Notes under the pieces: generated by a model
What the model saw: only the letters and a program-made list of their open reading frames with translations
The model's database searches: none
What the model was told of the DNA's origin: nothing
Made by a program: the position numbers and the translations under genes
Assembly (NCBI GenBank): GCA_947311845.1
Contig: CAMZMU010000117.1
Location: forward strand, 73,675,042 to 73,739,041
DNA length: 64,000 nt
Origin: Poa pratensis
Lineage: Eukaryota; Streptophyta; Magnoliopsida; Poales; Poaceae
Reading direction: 5' to 3'
In this document: positions 10,961 through 20,830 of the stretch, piece by piece
Layout of the letters: each line of letters begins with the position of its first letter
Numbering within the stretch: position 1 is the first letter of the stretch

Positions 10961-13900
10961 CTAAGAGCAGGGTCCTAACGACGTAGAGCGAAAAAGACAT
11001 GAGGGAACAGATAAAAGGCCTCCCGAGGGGCACTCACACTTGCACAAAGTAAAAGTGTCTTTACAAACCAGCACGAAATAAAAGCGACAAGTCTTAAGAT
11101 AACTAGTGCCCTTGGCACATCTCTCACAGGGGCAACCTAAGCAGCGGGGTTGTCGTCGTCGCCGTCGACGTTCATCATCCACCTCCTCAGCACCAGCCTC
11201 GTCGTCGCTCTCCTCGACCTCGACCCTCTTGAAGCGTTGAGTGTACTTCTCCACGTCGTCCCACACCGAGGCGTCCAGCTTCGAGAGTTCCTTCTCCAGA
11301 GGCTCCATCACAGACGCGAAGTCGAAGCCGGGGTGGAGGTGTGCAAGGTTGGCGAAGACTTGGCCGACCGCGACGCCAAGGAGCTCGCGGCTCTCGGTGT
11401 CGACCAGTCGTCGAGGTTCGTCACGACCTCTTCAAACTTGGTGAGAAGCTGCTCGAAGAAGCCAAGGTAGGTGGCGACGTCGGAGTTCCCCTCGACAGAG
11501 AGCCTGGGGGCTTCGGTCCCCAGGCGGCCCGCAACGGCCGCGCACGCCTCACCAAGGAAGCAAACATGCGCTCCCGCTGGCGCGACAAGACCTGCGCAGT
11601 CAGAGCGCTCCGCCGAGCTTCCTCGACGAGCTCCACAACAGGCCCCACCTGCTGCTGCATCTCGTTCATGTCCTGCGTCAAGGAGGCAAGGTCCTGCTCC
11701 GCGTGCTTCCGAGCCTCCACAGCGTCATGAAGGCGGGAGTCAAATCGCTTCTTCTGAGCCTCAAGCTCCCTGATGCGGCCTCAAGCTCGTTGCGTCTCTT
11801 CGTGAAGCGCTCCTCCTGCTTCTTGGCCTTCTCCGCGAAGTCCTTCCTGCAATTGTCGCGGAAGAGCTGCTCCTTGGTCGCGGACTCCTCCGCCATCTGC
11901 TCCTCCTTCTTGCGGAGGTTCTCGTTGGTCAGCGCGAGGCGCTTCTGGTAGAACGCCTCGTCTTGAGTAACTTTGCTCTCGCGAGACTCCAGGTGCTCCC
12001 GCTGCGCAGACTGATCCTTCTCGATCTGTTCGACCTGTTCCTCGCGCTTGCGTAGCTCGGTCTCGCGGGCATCAAGTTCTGCCCCGCGCTGCACCATCTG
12101 GTTCTCGCGGACGCGCAGGTCCTCGCGGAGCTTCTCCAGGCCTTGCCGCACGGTCTCCGACTCGGCGATGATCCCGCCTCGCGGTCCAGGAGCTCCTTGT
12201 GCTTGGTGGAGACCGCCGCCTCGCGCGCCGCCAGCTCCTGATGCTTGGCCTCCGTCTCCGCCTCGAGAGCCTCGCGCTTAGCGCTCAGGTCCGCAAGGGT
12301 CTCCTCGACCTCGCGGACCACGCTGATGCGGATCTCTTCAGCAGAGCGCAGCGCCGCCTCGCGTTGCGCCTGGGCTGCCTCGTCCTTCCGGCGGCAGCGC
12401 TCCACGGTCTCCTGGAGGCAAGCCCAGCCCCGCGCAAGCTCGGCGACCTCCTCCGCCCTGGTGTCTTCCTCAGCGAGCTGGGCCTCGAGCCCATCGAGCA
12501 CCTCCCTCGCCGAGCGAAGGACGGCCTCTCGGCGAGCTGCGACAGGGCGCGACCCAGCAAGGCTAGGGCCCACGATTCTCCAGAGGGCCTGGAAGCGCCA
12601 GCGCCTGCTGAGGACTCCGGGGCATCGCGCCTTGGGCTCTGGGTGTCCTCGAGGCGCGCCTGGGGGCTCTGCTGGGAGCCTCCCTCTTCTTCCGTGCAAG
12701 GGGCCTTCTGGGGGCTCTGGCGAGAGCCCCCCTCGCCTTCTGCGCTGGGAGCCTTCTGGGGGCTCGAGGCGCCCCCACCATCAGCTCCGCCATCTTTCTG
12801 CCCCTGGGGAGCACTCTCCTCCCCTCAGGAGCAGGGTTGGCCTTCTCTGCTGAGGCCGTCCCCGCGGCAGCCTCAGCGCCCACCGTAGGCCCTCCAAGGC
12901 CCGAGCTCGGTGGAGGCGACGGCACGTGGTGTCCTCCATGTCGACGTCAGCGCGTCTCTGCAGACGCAGCTGTCCCGCCGCGCCCTCCTTCGCCGGCGGC
13001 GTGGTCCTTGCCGCGTCCATCTCCGGCGTCTTCTCTTGCCGCGGGAGAAGCGTCAGGCCGCGAAGGCGGCGGCGTCGTCACCTCAGCCTCCTCCTCCCTC
13101 TCCTCGTGGCGCTCCTCCGCCCCAGGAGGTGGCGTCGCAGCCTCGGGAGAGGAAGCGGTGGCCTCGTGGTGCACCTCTTCAGTTGTGGGCGTCGCGGACG
13201 CCGCGGCAGAGCCGGAGATCTCTCCAAGTCTCCGGAGCCTCCGCCTCTTTGGCTCCTCAGTGCGTCTGGAGAGGAAAAGACTCAGAAACCCTCGAGAGGC
13301 ATACACCAAGAACAACATCAAACAGGAAAGGGAACAAAAACTTACGCCGCGGTGTCGACCCACTTCCTCTTCTTCCGCTTCGCGGGCGGAGCACTGGGCT
13401 CCGCGCTCGTCCGTGCCTCTGTCCCTCCTGGGCCCCGGCGTTCCTGTCGTGGATCGCCTTGGAGCGAGGCTCGCAGTGGCCCGACGAAGCATCGTCATCG
13501 TCGCTCTCCTCCTCCCCCTCGACACCTCGAGGGGGCAACCACGAACTCGTCGCCGCTGCCCGAGGAGATCGTGGATCTCAGCTCAGGCGCCGCACTCTTC
13601 GAGGCGCCCGAATTCTCCGCCGAGGAAGCGGCGCCCCCGAGGCACCGGTGCGCCCGCGTCGGACTCCGCGGGCGTCTCCGTCATCTCCTCGTCGCCGTCA
13701 GCTGGCGCCCCCTGCGCCGCAGACTCCGGGTCCTCGCGAGGCCCAACGTGCCCCTTAGGCACCAGGCCCCACTGGTCGAACTTCGGCATCGTCTGCACGT
13801 GCGAGACGCGGCGCCCGAGGTCGATCCGATGGAGCGGCACAGTCAGGTCGGTGGGCGCAGGGATGTCTGGAGACGTGAAGAGGTCTCCATGAGGGCGTGC

Positions 13901-14757
13901 AACTCCTCCTTCGTGTAGAGGGTAGCGCTCAGGCGCATCTTGTCCCTCTGGTTGGAGTACAGCCACATCGCGTCCGCGTGCTCTGGAGCGGAGCAATGCG
14001 GCGCCTCACGAAGTCCTTGGCCACCATCTGCCCGGTGAGGCCGGCCTCGCGGAGGTCCCTCAAGCGCCTCACCACAGGGCCAAGCGTCGCGCCCTTGAGC
14101 CCTTGGAGGACCAGCTCGCCCTCTTCGTCGGAGGCGCTTCAGGCAGCTCGAAGAAGGCGCTCTGGCTCCCGAACTGCATGAGGAACCAGCGCTTGCGGAA
14201 GTCCTCCACCTTCTTCGTCACGCTGGTCACGATGTTCTCGCCGTTCCACGCGATGGGGATGTAGACGCCTTTCATGCTGTCGGTGATGCGGAAGGACACA
14301 CACCCCGACCGCTCCTTGTTCGCCGTGAACCGGAGCGCGTAGAAGCTGCGGAAGAGGTCCACCGAAGGCGGAATGCCGATGTACGCCTCGCAGAGGTAGG
14401 CGAAGATGGCGAGGACGAGGATGGAGTTGGGGTGGAGATGAAGAACCTGGATCTGGTAGCGCTCCAGAACCGCCAGGAAGAAATCGGAGAAGGGGGAACG
14501 AGCCCGGCGAAGAGAGAGTGCATGAAGATGGGGTAGAAGCTGCCGTGGGAGTTGCCCGCACGCTTGAGCACCGTGGCGCCGTGCTCGTTGGTCTTCGAGG
14601 CCGCCATGTGACGCACCTTGTCCAGCTGCGCCTCCGTCTCGAAGCGGGAGCCGCTCAGAGCCGGCTCGAAGTCGCCGTCCCGCTGCATCCCAGCAGGCTC
14701 GCCGCCCTGCACCACTGCCTTGCCCTTCGTGGCAGCGGTGGCCTTCTTGGGCGCCAT
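10961..14757 (-). pseudogene. Antisense extra ORF (aORF) of the Tat-like element
   Basis: On the strand opposite to pol, an ATG at 14757 starts MAPKKATAATKGKAVVQGG. A conserved block (DLFRSFYALRF, GCVSFRITDSMKGVYIPIAWN, FRKRWFLMQF; 14362-14160) resembles the 'putative gypsy type transposon' family often called Transposase_28. A Pro/Ser/Ala-rich linker follows, then a long Glu/Lys/Arg-rich coiled-coil (about 12640-11420), and an acidic then Arg-rich tail (about 11290-11150). An 80-nt intron with GTAAG and CAG borders is likely at 13345-13266. Frames change several times, so this copy is damaged. Antisense ORFs of this kind are described in Tat-lineage elements; their role is unknown. Confidence 0.65.
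13266..13345 (-). other. Probable intron in the antisense ORF
   Basis: On the minus strand the sequence reads GTAAGTTTTTG at the left border and a pyrimidine-rich TTTTCCTCTCCAG at the right border. At 80 nt it is T-rich and AT-richer than the GC-rich coding sequence on both sides, which is what a short grass intron looks like. Confidence 0.55.
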
Positions 14758-14858
14758 TGCAGCAAGGTCGCGAAGGAGAAGTTGGGGATTGAGCGCTGGG
14801 AAGAAGAAGATGGAAGGGGAACGAGTGGAGTAATGGCCGCCTGCGCCGAGCTCTTCGC

Positions 14859-14868
14859 CTTATATCGG
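14859..14868 (-). promoter_or_regulatory. TATA-like box upstream of the antisense ORF
   Basis: CCGATATAAG lies on the minus strand about 100 nt upstream of the ATG at 14757, in otherwise GC-rich DNA. The spacing suits a core promoter for the antisense ORF. This is a single-motif inference. Confidence 0.4.
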
Positions 14869-15050
14869 CTCATCGAGCCGTTACAGACGTGGCGGGACCC
14901 ACCACCACGCCCGTTACTTCAGAGGAGATCGTGGGATCGTGCCGGCCGTGACGCTCCACGTGTCTCGGGCTTCGCAGGCTTCTTTGGGCCCACGACGATT
15001 CGCCTCCGCCTGAGGAGCTCCAGCGTGCCCATCGCGGGCCCGGGGGCTAC

Positions 15051-16152
15051 TGTCGGCCCAGTGGAAACCGGGGTACATGGGCCGGCCTGCCACAGCCCTC
15101 AACGCTCCGCAGAATTTCTACTAAGGACCAGGCTTTCAGCCTGACGAGCCTCGCGAGGCATTTTCCCTCGCGAGGGCTTCTTCGCTCGTGAGCATTTCTG
15201 ATAAGGACCAGACGATCGGCCTAGGGGCCTCGAGGGAGCCTCTGCCTCGGGAAGGCCTCCAGGCCCTGGCGCGTCTCCGCGCCACCCTCGGGAGGTTTTC
15301 CCTCGGGAAGTCAACGGCTACCTCGGCGAGGCTTCAGGCCCTCGCGGGGTTCCTTCAAGTGGAAGCAAGCTCCTGCGCCGCTGCAGAGCGCACATGGGCT
15401 CTGCCCCGCCGCAGAGTGACGCGCGCGTGCGCGCGATGACGAAGACGCCGCAGTTGCCATTCTCGTGTATAAAGTGGTCAAAGGAGCTGCGGCAAGCAAA
15501 GCGGACTCCAAGACTTGCCAAATTGGTGATAAAGCGGCCGGCCGCCGCTACGCTCCAACTGCGACGTCACCGTGGGGCACGCCCCAAAGCTCTGCAGCGC
15601 CAGCCCACTGTCCTGGTTGGACGGTGGCTTTTTCTGCCAAGACGACGTGCTCTCTGCCATGGACCGCGTCCATGGACACCCCCGACGCTGTGCGCTGTGC
15701 TCCAACTCGGCGGCATTGTGGTATCCCTTCCCGCCGGAGATTTTCGGGGAAGAGGACCAAGCCCAGTATATAAGGAGCCAGTGTACGACCAAGGAGGGGG
15801 ATCCCGCATTCACAACTCATTCCACAACCAAGGAGCTACGTCTAAGGAAGAAGACGGAGCTCATTCCACCATAGTCCACCATAGCCATAACTGTACCCTC
15901 GGCAAGCACGTTGTACTGTGAACCTCTCCAAGCAGTGCAATACATCTTAGCAGGACGTAGGGCTTTTACACCTCCACGGTGGGCCTGAACCTGGGTAGCG
16001 GCTCGTGTCTCCTCTCTGCCGTGATGTTCCTCACCGAGCCCGACGAGCACCGTCGCCGAGGTTGTTGAGGATTTGTTTGACGTTGTGTTCAGCCCCTTAC
16101 TCGATTCCTGGCTTTTGAGAGACACCCTAGTTCCTGGGACTAGTCTCCGACA
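15051..16152 (+). repeat. 3' LTR of the Tat-like element (complete)
   Basis: It starts TGTCGGCCCAG after a purine-rich GGGCCCGGGGGCTAC and ends GTCTCCGACA. It matches 3126-4143 from 15136 onward. The TATA box is at 15767-15775. The 5 bp after it (CATAT) would be the target duplication, but its left partner has been lost. Confidence 0.9.
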
Positions 16153-16155
16153 CAT

Positions 16156-18261
16156 ATGAACACTCTCTCTACTCTGAGTAGTTTGTTTTCTGATGATATT
16201 AAGAAACGCAGTTACTTTGTTACTAAAATTTTCCCTTTCTCATTGAAAGATGAAGCTAAAACTTGGTTTAATGATTTATCTCCTGGATCTATTGAGAGCC
16301 CGATGGGTTTAGTCAATGCTTTCTTTCAGAAATATTTTCCTGCTAGTGCTCAACATGCTGCTTTACAGAATTTTTTTAACTTTAAGCAAAATGAGGGAGA
16401 GAAAATGCCTGAATCTTGGGCAAGGTTTTGTTCTTTACTTAGAGCTCGGCCTGGACATCAACTAGCTAAAAATGAACTTCTTGATATATTTTATAATGGA
16501 CTAATTGTTGAATCTAGGACATACCTGGATAGTTGTGCTGGTTGTGTTTTCAGGAAAAGAACTCCAGATGAAGCCGAGGAATTATTAGCTAAGATAAGCC
16601 AAAATCATGATGATTGGACCCTGCCTGAACCAACTCCGGTACCTACGCCGAGGAAAAGAGGAGTAATTGAATTGAATGATGAAGAAATAAGAGAAGCCAA
16701 GAAATCTCTTAAGGAGAAAGGTATTAAATCTGAAGATGTGAAAAATCTTCCACCTATAGAAGAATTGTGTAAGCCAATTCCTCATTCATCTACAGTTGAG
16801 GTACACTCTCTCCAACGCTTTGATGATAGAGATATCCCTTATTATAAACCTCCTGATCAATGCTTAGATGAGTTTGATAATTTCATTGTTAAGCAAAACA
16901 ATTTCAATAGGAGAATAGAAAATAGCTTCATAAAGAATTCTCATGTCATTAATCATTTGCATGATGTTTTGGAAAGAACTTCTAATGATGTTAAAATACT
17001 CATTAAACATTTTCGTATGGTTCAAACTCAAATTGAACAATTGACTAAAGTGCAAAAAGATTTGCTAGATAATGCTTCTAGAGAAAATGATAAACATGCT
17101 TTTGGTATAGCAACTAGAGGTGGTGCTTCCCCTCAGGATCCTTTGTATCCTGAGGGACATCCTAAAAGAATTGAGCAAGATTCTCAACTAGTTAATGAAA
17201 CTACTACTCCTTCTAAGAAAAAGAAGAAGAAGAAACATAAACATGTTGAGGAATCTCCTGAACCTATTAAAGACAATGAGCATGTTAATAATCCAAATAG
17301 TATATCTATCTCTGATGCTGAAACTGAAAGTGGAAATGAACATGCTAATGATAAAAATAAGAATGATGTTTCTGATAAAGAGGAAAGTGAAGAGGAACCT
17401 GAAAAGCATTCTGAAAACAAAAAGTACACTAAAGAAGATTTTCTTGCTAAGAAACATGGTAATGAAAGAGAACCTTGGGTGCAAAAACAAATGCCTTTTC
17501 CTACTAAGAAACTCAAATCTAAGGAAGAAGAACATTATAACAAATTCTGTGAATGGATGAAACCTTTGTTTTTGCAAATTCCTTTGACTGATGCTATTAA
17601 GTTACCTCCCTATTCAAAGTACATGAAGGATATTGTCTCTAACAAGAGAAAGATCGCTAATGAAGAGATTTCTACCATGCTTGCTAATTATTCTTTCAAT
17701 GGTAAGGTTCCAAAGAAGCTTGGAGATCCAGGTATACCAACTATTCCTTGCTCTATTAAAAATAACTATGTTAGAACTGCCTTATGTGATTTAGGTGCAG
17801 GGGTGAGTGTTATGCCTTTTTCTCTTTACAAGAGACTTTACTTGGAAAAATTGATACCAACTGATATATCTTTGCAAATGGCTGATAAATCTACTGCTGT
17901 TCCTGTTGGTATATGTGAAGATGTTCCTGTTCAAGTGGCTAATAATTGCTTGATATTAACTGATTTTGTTGTGCTTGAAATGGCTGAAGATGATAATATG
18001 TCTAATATTCTTGGAAGACCTTTTCTTAACACTGCAGGGGTTGTTATTGATTGCAACAAAGGAAAAGTGACTTTCCATGTTAATGACAAGGAGCATACTG
18101 TTTATTTTCCCAAGAAGCTGGACAAGATATTTGGAGTGAATACTATTACCAATCTTAAAAGTATCAAAGTGGGAAGTATTGATTGCCCTATATATGAACC
18201 TCATGAGGAACTTCAATATCTTATGATTGGATCTATAGCTATACAATTTAAGGTAACATGA
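16156..18261 (+). CDS. gag-protease of the Athila-like element (N-terminally truncated)
   Basis: An uninterrupted 701-codon frame begins directly after the nested LTR, so the ATG at 16156 is the first available one and not the native start. The gag domain is near the N-terminus (FPFSLKDEAKTWFNDLSPGS, SWARFCSLLRARPGHQL). The middle is Lys/Glu-rich and low in complexity, with a run of lysines at about 355 and acidic repeats to about 430. The C-terminus carries an aspartic protease: TALCDLGAGVSVMPFSLYKR at about 535-555 and MSNILGRPFLNTAGVVIDC at about 615. The usual D-T/S-G triplet is D-L-G here, as in many Athila-type proteases. The frame is AT-rich, unlike the GC-rich element to its left. Confidence 0.85.
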   Translation: MNTLSTLSSLFSDDIKKRSYFVTKIFPFSLKDEAKTWFNDLSPGSIESPMGLVNAFFQKYFPASAQHAALQNFFNFKQNEGEKMPESWARFCSLLRARPGHQLAKNELLDIFYNGLIVESRTYLDSCAGCVFRKRTPDEAEELLAKISQNHDDWTLPEPTPVPTPRKRGVIELNDEEIREAKKSLKEKGIKSEDVKNLPPIEELCKPIPHSSTVEVHSLQRFDDRDIPYYKPPDQCLDEFDNFIVKQNNFNRRIENSFIKNSHVINHLHDVLERTSNDVKILIKHFRMVQTQIEQLTKVQKDLLDNASRENDKHAFGIATRGGASPQDPLYPEGHPKRIEQDSQLVNETTTPSKKKKKKKHKHVEESPEPIKDNEHVNNPNSISISDAETESGNEHANDKNKNDVSDKEESEEEPEKHSENKKYTKEDFLAKKHGNEREPWVQKQMPFPTKKLKSKEEEHYNKFCEWMKPLFLQIPLTDAIKLPPYSKYMKDIVSNKRKIANEEISTMLANYSFNGKVPKKLGDPGIPTIPCSIKNNYVRTALCDLGAGVSVMPFSLYKRLYLEKLIPTDISLQMADKSTAVPVGICEDVPVQVANNCLILTDFVVLEMAEDDNMSNILGRPFLNTAGVVIDCNKGKVTFHVNDKEHTVYFPKKLDKIFGVNTITNLKSIKVGSIDCPIYEPHEELQYLMIGSIAIQFKVT

Positions 18262-19054
18262 TTGTTCAATGTGGTTTAATTCTTTTATGTCATATAAAAT
18301 GTATTTGGTGGCAAGACTTGATCAACCTTGTTAACAAATATGTTTTACATGCATAAAATTGCTAAACAACATTTTCCTTCTCCGTGGTTTGTTTTACCTA
18401 CTGTTTTGCTACTGATATTTGCAAAGTTAAGAAATGTTTAGTATTACATAAATTCATTCTTGCCAAGTTTTCATTGTTTAAAACACCCAGAAAATGTCAG
18501 AAATAAAAGTTTTCAAAAAAAAATATGAAAAAAATTCTACAAGTCCTAGTTTTTAAAGAGGAACGTGGGAGTACCAGAGAGTGACCAGGGGGACCCACCA
18601 GGCCACCACACGCCACCACGGCGCGGTGGAAGGCAGGCCGCGCCCTGCCCTGGTGTGGGGTCCACCTGGCCCTCCACTCACTCATCTCTCTCCCACTCCT
18701 TTCTCTCTCCCGACCATACACACCACCATTGCTCAAACTCGTGTTCTTGCTGTTCTTGCTCAAGATTTTTCGATCTACTTGCTCAGCCCATCTTTGCTGC
18801 TGAAATTTGGATCAATTGCTCTCCGGTATGTGACTCCTCCGATTATCCAAGTAGAATTTTGTTTAGTTGAGTATATCTAAAGCATTTTGGTACTGTAGGT
18901 GACATGTTATGAGAGCTTGCATGCTTGTTCTTGTTTAGATTAAATAGTTTTGATGCATGTTTATTACTCTAGCAAGTCTCCATAGTGTTTCCCTTGAATT
19001 AATCACTCCAAAATCATTTTTTATGAGGTTTGTTTAAAATTTCAGAAAAGGAAG
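18262..19054 (+). other. Spacer with promoter-like leader and intron before the ATHILA ORF
   Basis: AT-rich sequence to about 18560 is followed by a GC-rich leader to 18824. CTCTCCG then meets a donor-like GTATGTG at about 18825. About 220 nt of T-rich sequence follows, ending TTTAAAATTTCAG just before AAAAGGAAG and the ATG at 19055. This looks like a subgenomic promoter, an untranslated exon and an intron that serve the ATHILA-type ORF. Confidence 0.45.
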
Positions 19055-19747
19055 ATGGATAAACACACTTATGGAGAAATCTTTGAGAGGCAAACACCAT
19101 CCTCCTCAAGGGAAACAAGGGCCTCAAGATCAAGAGGTGCACCTAGGCCATCATACAATGAGGATCTTTTGGCACCAAGAATCGGTGAAGAGGAAGATGA
19201 TGGTGTTCCTCATCCATCTATTTTTCCATGCTTTAACTTTATGAGAGATGCAGGGATTTATGAAGACTTCATGAGATTAATTAACAATGTTGGCTTGATG
19301 GAATTCATGCAGGATGAGAGGCCACAATATGCTAGACTCACTAAGATTTTTGTTGAGAGCTTTAAGTTTAATAACTCTACTTTTAACCCCACTGTTGAGT
19401 TTAAGATTTATGATCGTGCATGCAACATGAACTTGAAAAGATTTTGCAGGGTCCACTAGTACAGAACGACACATCGGATACCCCTCTATGGAAACGGCAG
19501 GTGTTAGGCGACGGAGAATCGCGCTTTCCGCGCGGCCGGTGCGTACAAACCTGACCAGGCCCGCCTACATTGGCAACGGACCCTTTCCAATCTCCGTCAC
19601 CTATTATATTGGCAACGGTTAATAAAATTGTCCGTTTCCAATATTTGCCTCTATGGTAACGGATATAATTTTCCAACCGTTGAAAATGTTGATACGTGGA
19701 GGCTAGCGAATGGGCAGATGGGGAGGTGGGCGGAGCAGACCCGCGAG

Positions 19748-19754
19748 TATAAAT
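19748..19754 (+). promoter_or_regulatory. TATA box upstream of the B3-domain ORF
   Basis: TATAAAT follows GCGAG and lies 187 bp upstream of the ATG at 19935. Two 91-bp tandem units separate them. In the ancestral arrangement, without the extra units, it would sit very close to the start of the repeated segment. Confidence 0.35.
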
Positions 19755-19756
19755 GG

Positions 19757-20172
19757 CGAGAGGTACCAGCAGCGGTCTCTTTGAAGCCCCAGTCCATCGC
19801 CTACAGTTATTCAAACTTCGCCAGATCCCCTCCGTCCAAATCCATGTCGAGAGGTACCAGCAGCGGTCTCTTTGAAGCCCCAGTCCATCGCCTACAGTTA
19901 TTCAAACTTCGCCAGATCCCCTCCGTCCAAATCCATGTCGAGAGGTACCAGCAGCGGTCGCGGCCGTGGACGAGGGCGAGGCCGTGGTAGGGGGCGCAGC
20001 GGCAATGCCATGCCGTCGGTGTCGCCCTCACCGTCCTCTGAAGACATGTCCCCGGCGAGAGGTACCATCAGCGGTCGCGGCCGTGGACGAGGGCGCGGCC
20101 GTGGTAGGGGGCGCAGCCGCAATGCCACGCCGTCGGTGTCGCCCTCACCGTCCTCTGAAGACATGTCCCCGG
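19757..20172 (+). repeat. Four tandem units (91, 91, 117, 117 bp) with a common start
   Basis: CGAGAGGTACCAGCAGCGGTC begins units at 19757, 19848 and 19939, and a one-base variant begins the unit at 20056. The first two units are 91 bp and nearly identical. The last two are 117 bp and encode a 39-residue Arg-Gly-rich repeat in frame. A single seed motif has been amplified twice in different ways. Confidence 0.85.
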
Positions 20173-20552
20173 AGCTGCGCGGCTTCGAGTTCTTGGTTAT
20201 CCTGTACAAGGGCATCGAGAGCCGCCTGAGGCTCCCGAGGGCGTTCGCAGAGAAGCTCCAAGGCATGGTGGCAGCTACCATGCATCTGAAGATGGAGGAC
20301 TGCGAGAACGGCAGCTGGGCGGTGAAGACGGCCGTGAGTGCCGGGGGGAATTTGTACCTCGGCCAGGGATGGAAGTCATTCGCCCAATCGTACAAGCTTG
20401 AACAGGGGCACTTTTTGTGCTTCGAGTTCGACGGCGACAACGGGTTCTTCATCAAGATCTTCGACGGTACCTTATGCCGGAGGGACGCACTCGTGTACAG
20501 CGACGACGAGCCCGAGTCTTCATCAGCAGCTGCTAGTAGTAGCATTAGCTAA
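19935..20552 (+). CDS. B3 DNA-binding domain protein carried by the CACTA element
   Basis: The 205-codon frame from MSRGTSSGRGRG is intact. Residues 1-78 are two Arg-Gly-rich repeats of 39 residues, each ending in SVSPSPSSEDMSP. Residues from about 83 to 185 form a plant B3 domain of the REM type: FEFLVILYKGIESRLRLPRA, FAEKLQG, WAVKTAVSAGGNLYLGQGWK, FAQSYKLEQGHFLCFEFDGD and FFIKIFDGTLCRRD. The tail is Ser-rich. B3 domains bind DNA in the nucleus. I chose the ATG at 19935 because it starts the repeat unit; the frame is also open to an ATG at 19872. It lies inside the transposon and is probably a captured host gene. Expression is unknown. Confidence 0.75.
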   Translation: MSRGTSSGRGRGRGRGRGRGRSGNAMPSVSPSPSSEDMSPARGTISGRGRGRGRGRGRGRSRNATPSVSPSPSSEDMSPELRGFEFLVILYKGIESRLRLPRAFAEKLQGMVAATMHLKMEDCENGSWAVKTAVSAGGNLYLGQGWKSFAQSYKLEQGHFLCFEFDGDNGFFIKIFDGTLCRRDALVYSDDEPESSSAAASSSIS

Positions 20553-20830
20553 TAGTAGCATATATGTAATCGTTTACTTCATTATCAAGTCCGTATGTAG
20601 TAGCACTAGCTGCTAAGTGGTCTCTCGCTGGTGTAAAATCAATGGAAACGGTTATATAAAACGTCCGTTGCCAATGTGGTGCTTATATACTGCCGGCTCG
20701 GTCTCATTATCACTCTCTCACTTGTCTCTCTTCCAACCCTAGCCGCCGCACACTGTGGCTTTCAACTCTCCTCACTCTCTCTAATGGCTTCCTCTGTCGG
20801 CGCTTCTAGATCCGGCTATCGCGGCCTGCG
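20553..20830 (+). other. 3' flank of the B3 ORF and start of a second captured gene
   Basis: A CACTA-type subterminal motif (GGAAACGG, CCGTTGCCAA) occurs at about 20640-20680. Then TATATAC and a pyrimidine-rich leader precede an ATG at 20783 (MASSVGASRSGYRGLRE). This frame runs at once into the truncated antisense gypsy sequence, so only the first 15-17 codons of the captured gene remain. I do not recognise its product. Confidence 0.4.

Larger units (their letters stand above)
3126..16152 (+). mobile_element. Ty3/gypsy LTR retrotransposon, Tat-like, 5' truncated
   Basis: Two LTRs (3126-4143 and 15051-16152) flank a primer-binding-site region, gag-protease-RT-RNase H-integrase on the plus strand, and a long antisense extra ORF between integrase and the 3' LTR. 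This organisation is known for Tat-lineage elements. The 3' LTR begins TGTCGG and ends CCGACA. The 5' LTR lacks its first 85 bp. The shared LTR sequence differs by roughly nine substitutions plus small indels by eye, so the insertion is fairly recent. The coding region nevertheless carries an in-frame stop and several frameshifts. It lies inside an Athila-like element, whose sequence resumes at 16153. Confidence 0.9.

Noticed and set aside
12199..13918. Plus-strand ORFs of 200-350 codons opposite the antisense ORF
   Set aside because: They are Ser/Pro/Arg-rich mirror frames of the coiled-coil and linker codons and show no domain.
16156..18261. Host gene encoding a Lys/Glu-rich 701-residue protein
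   Set aside because: The gag and aspartic protease motifs and the flanking retroelement features show that it belongs to an Athila-like element.
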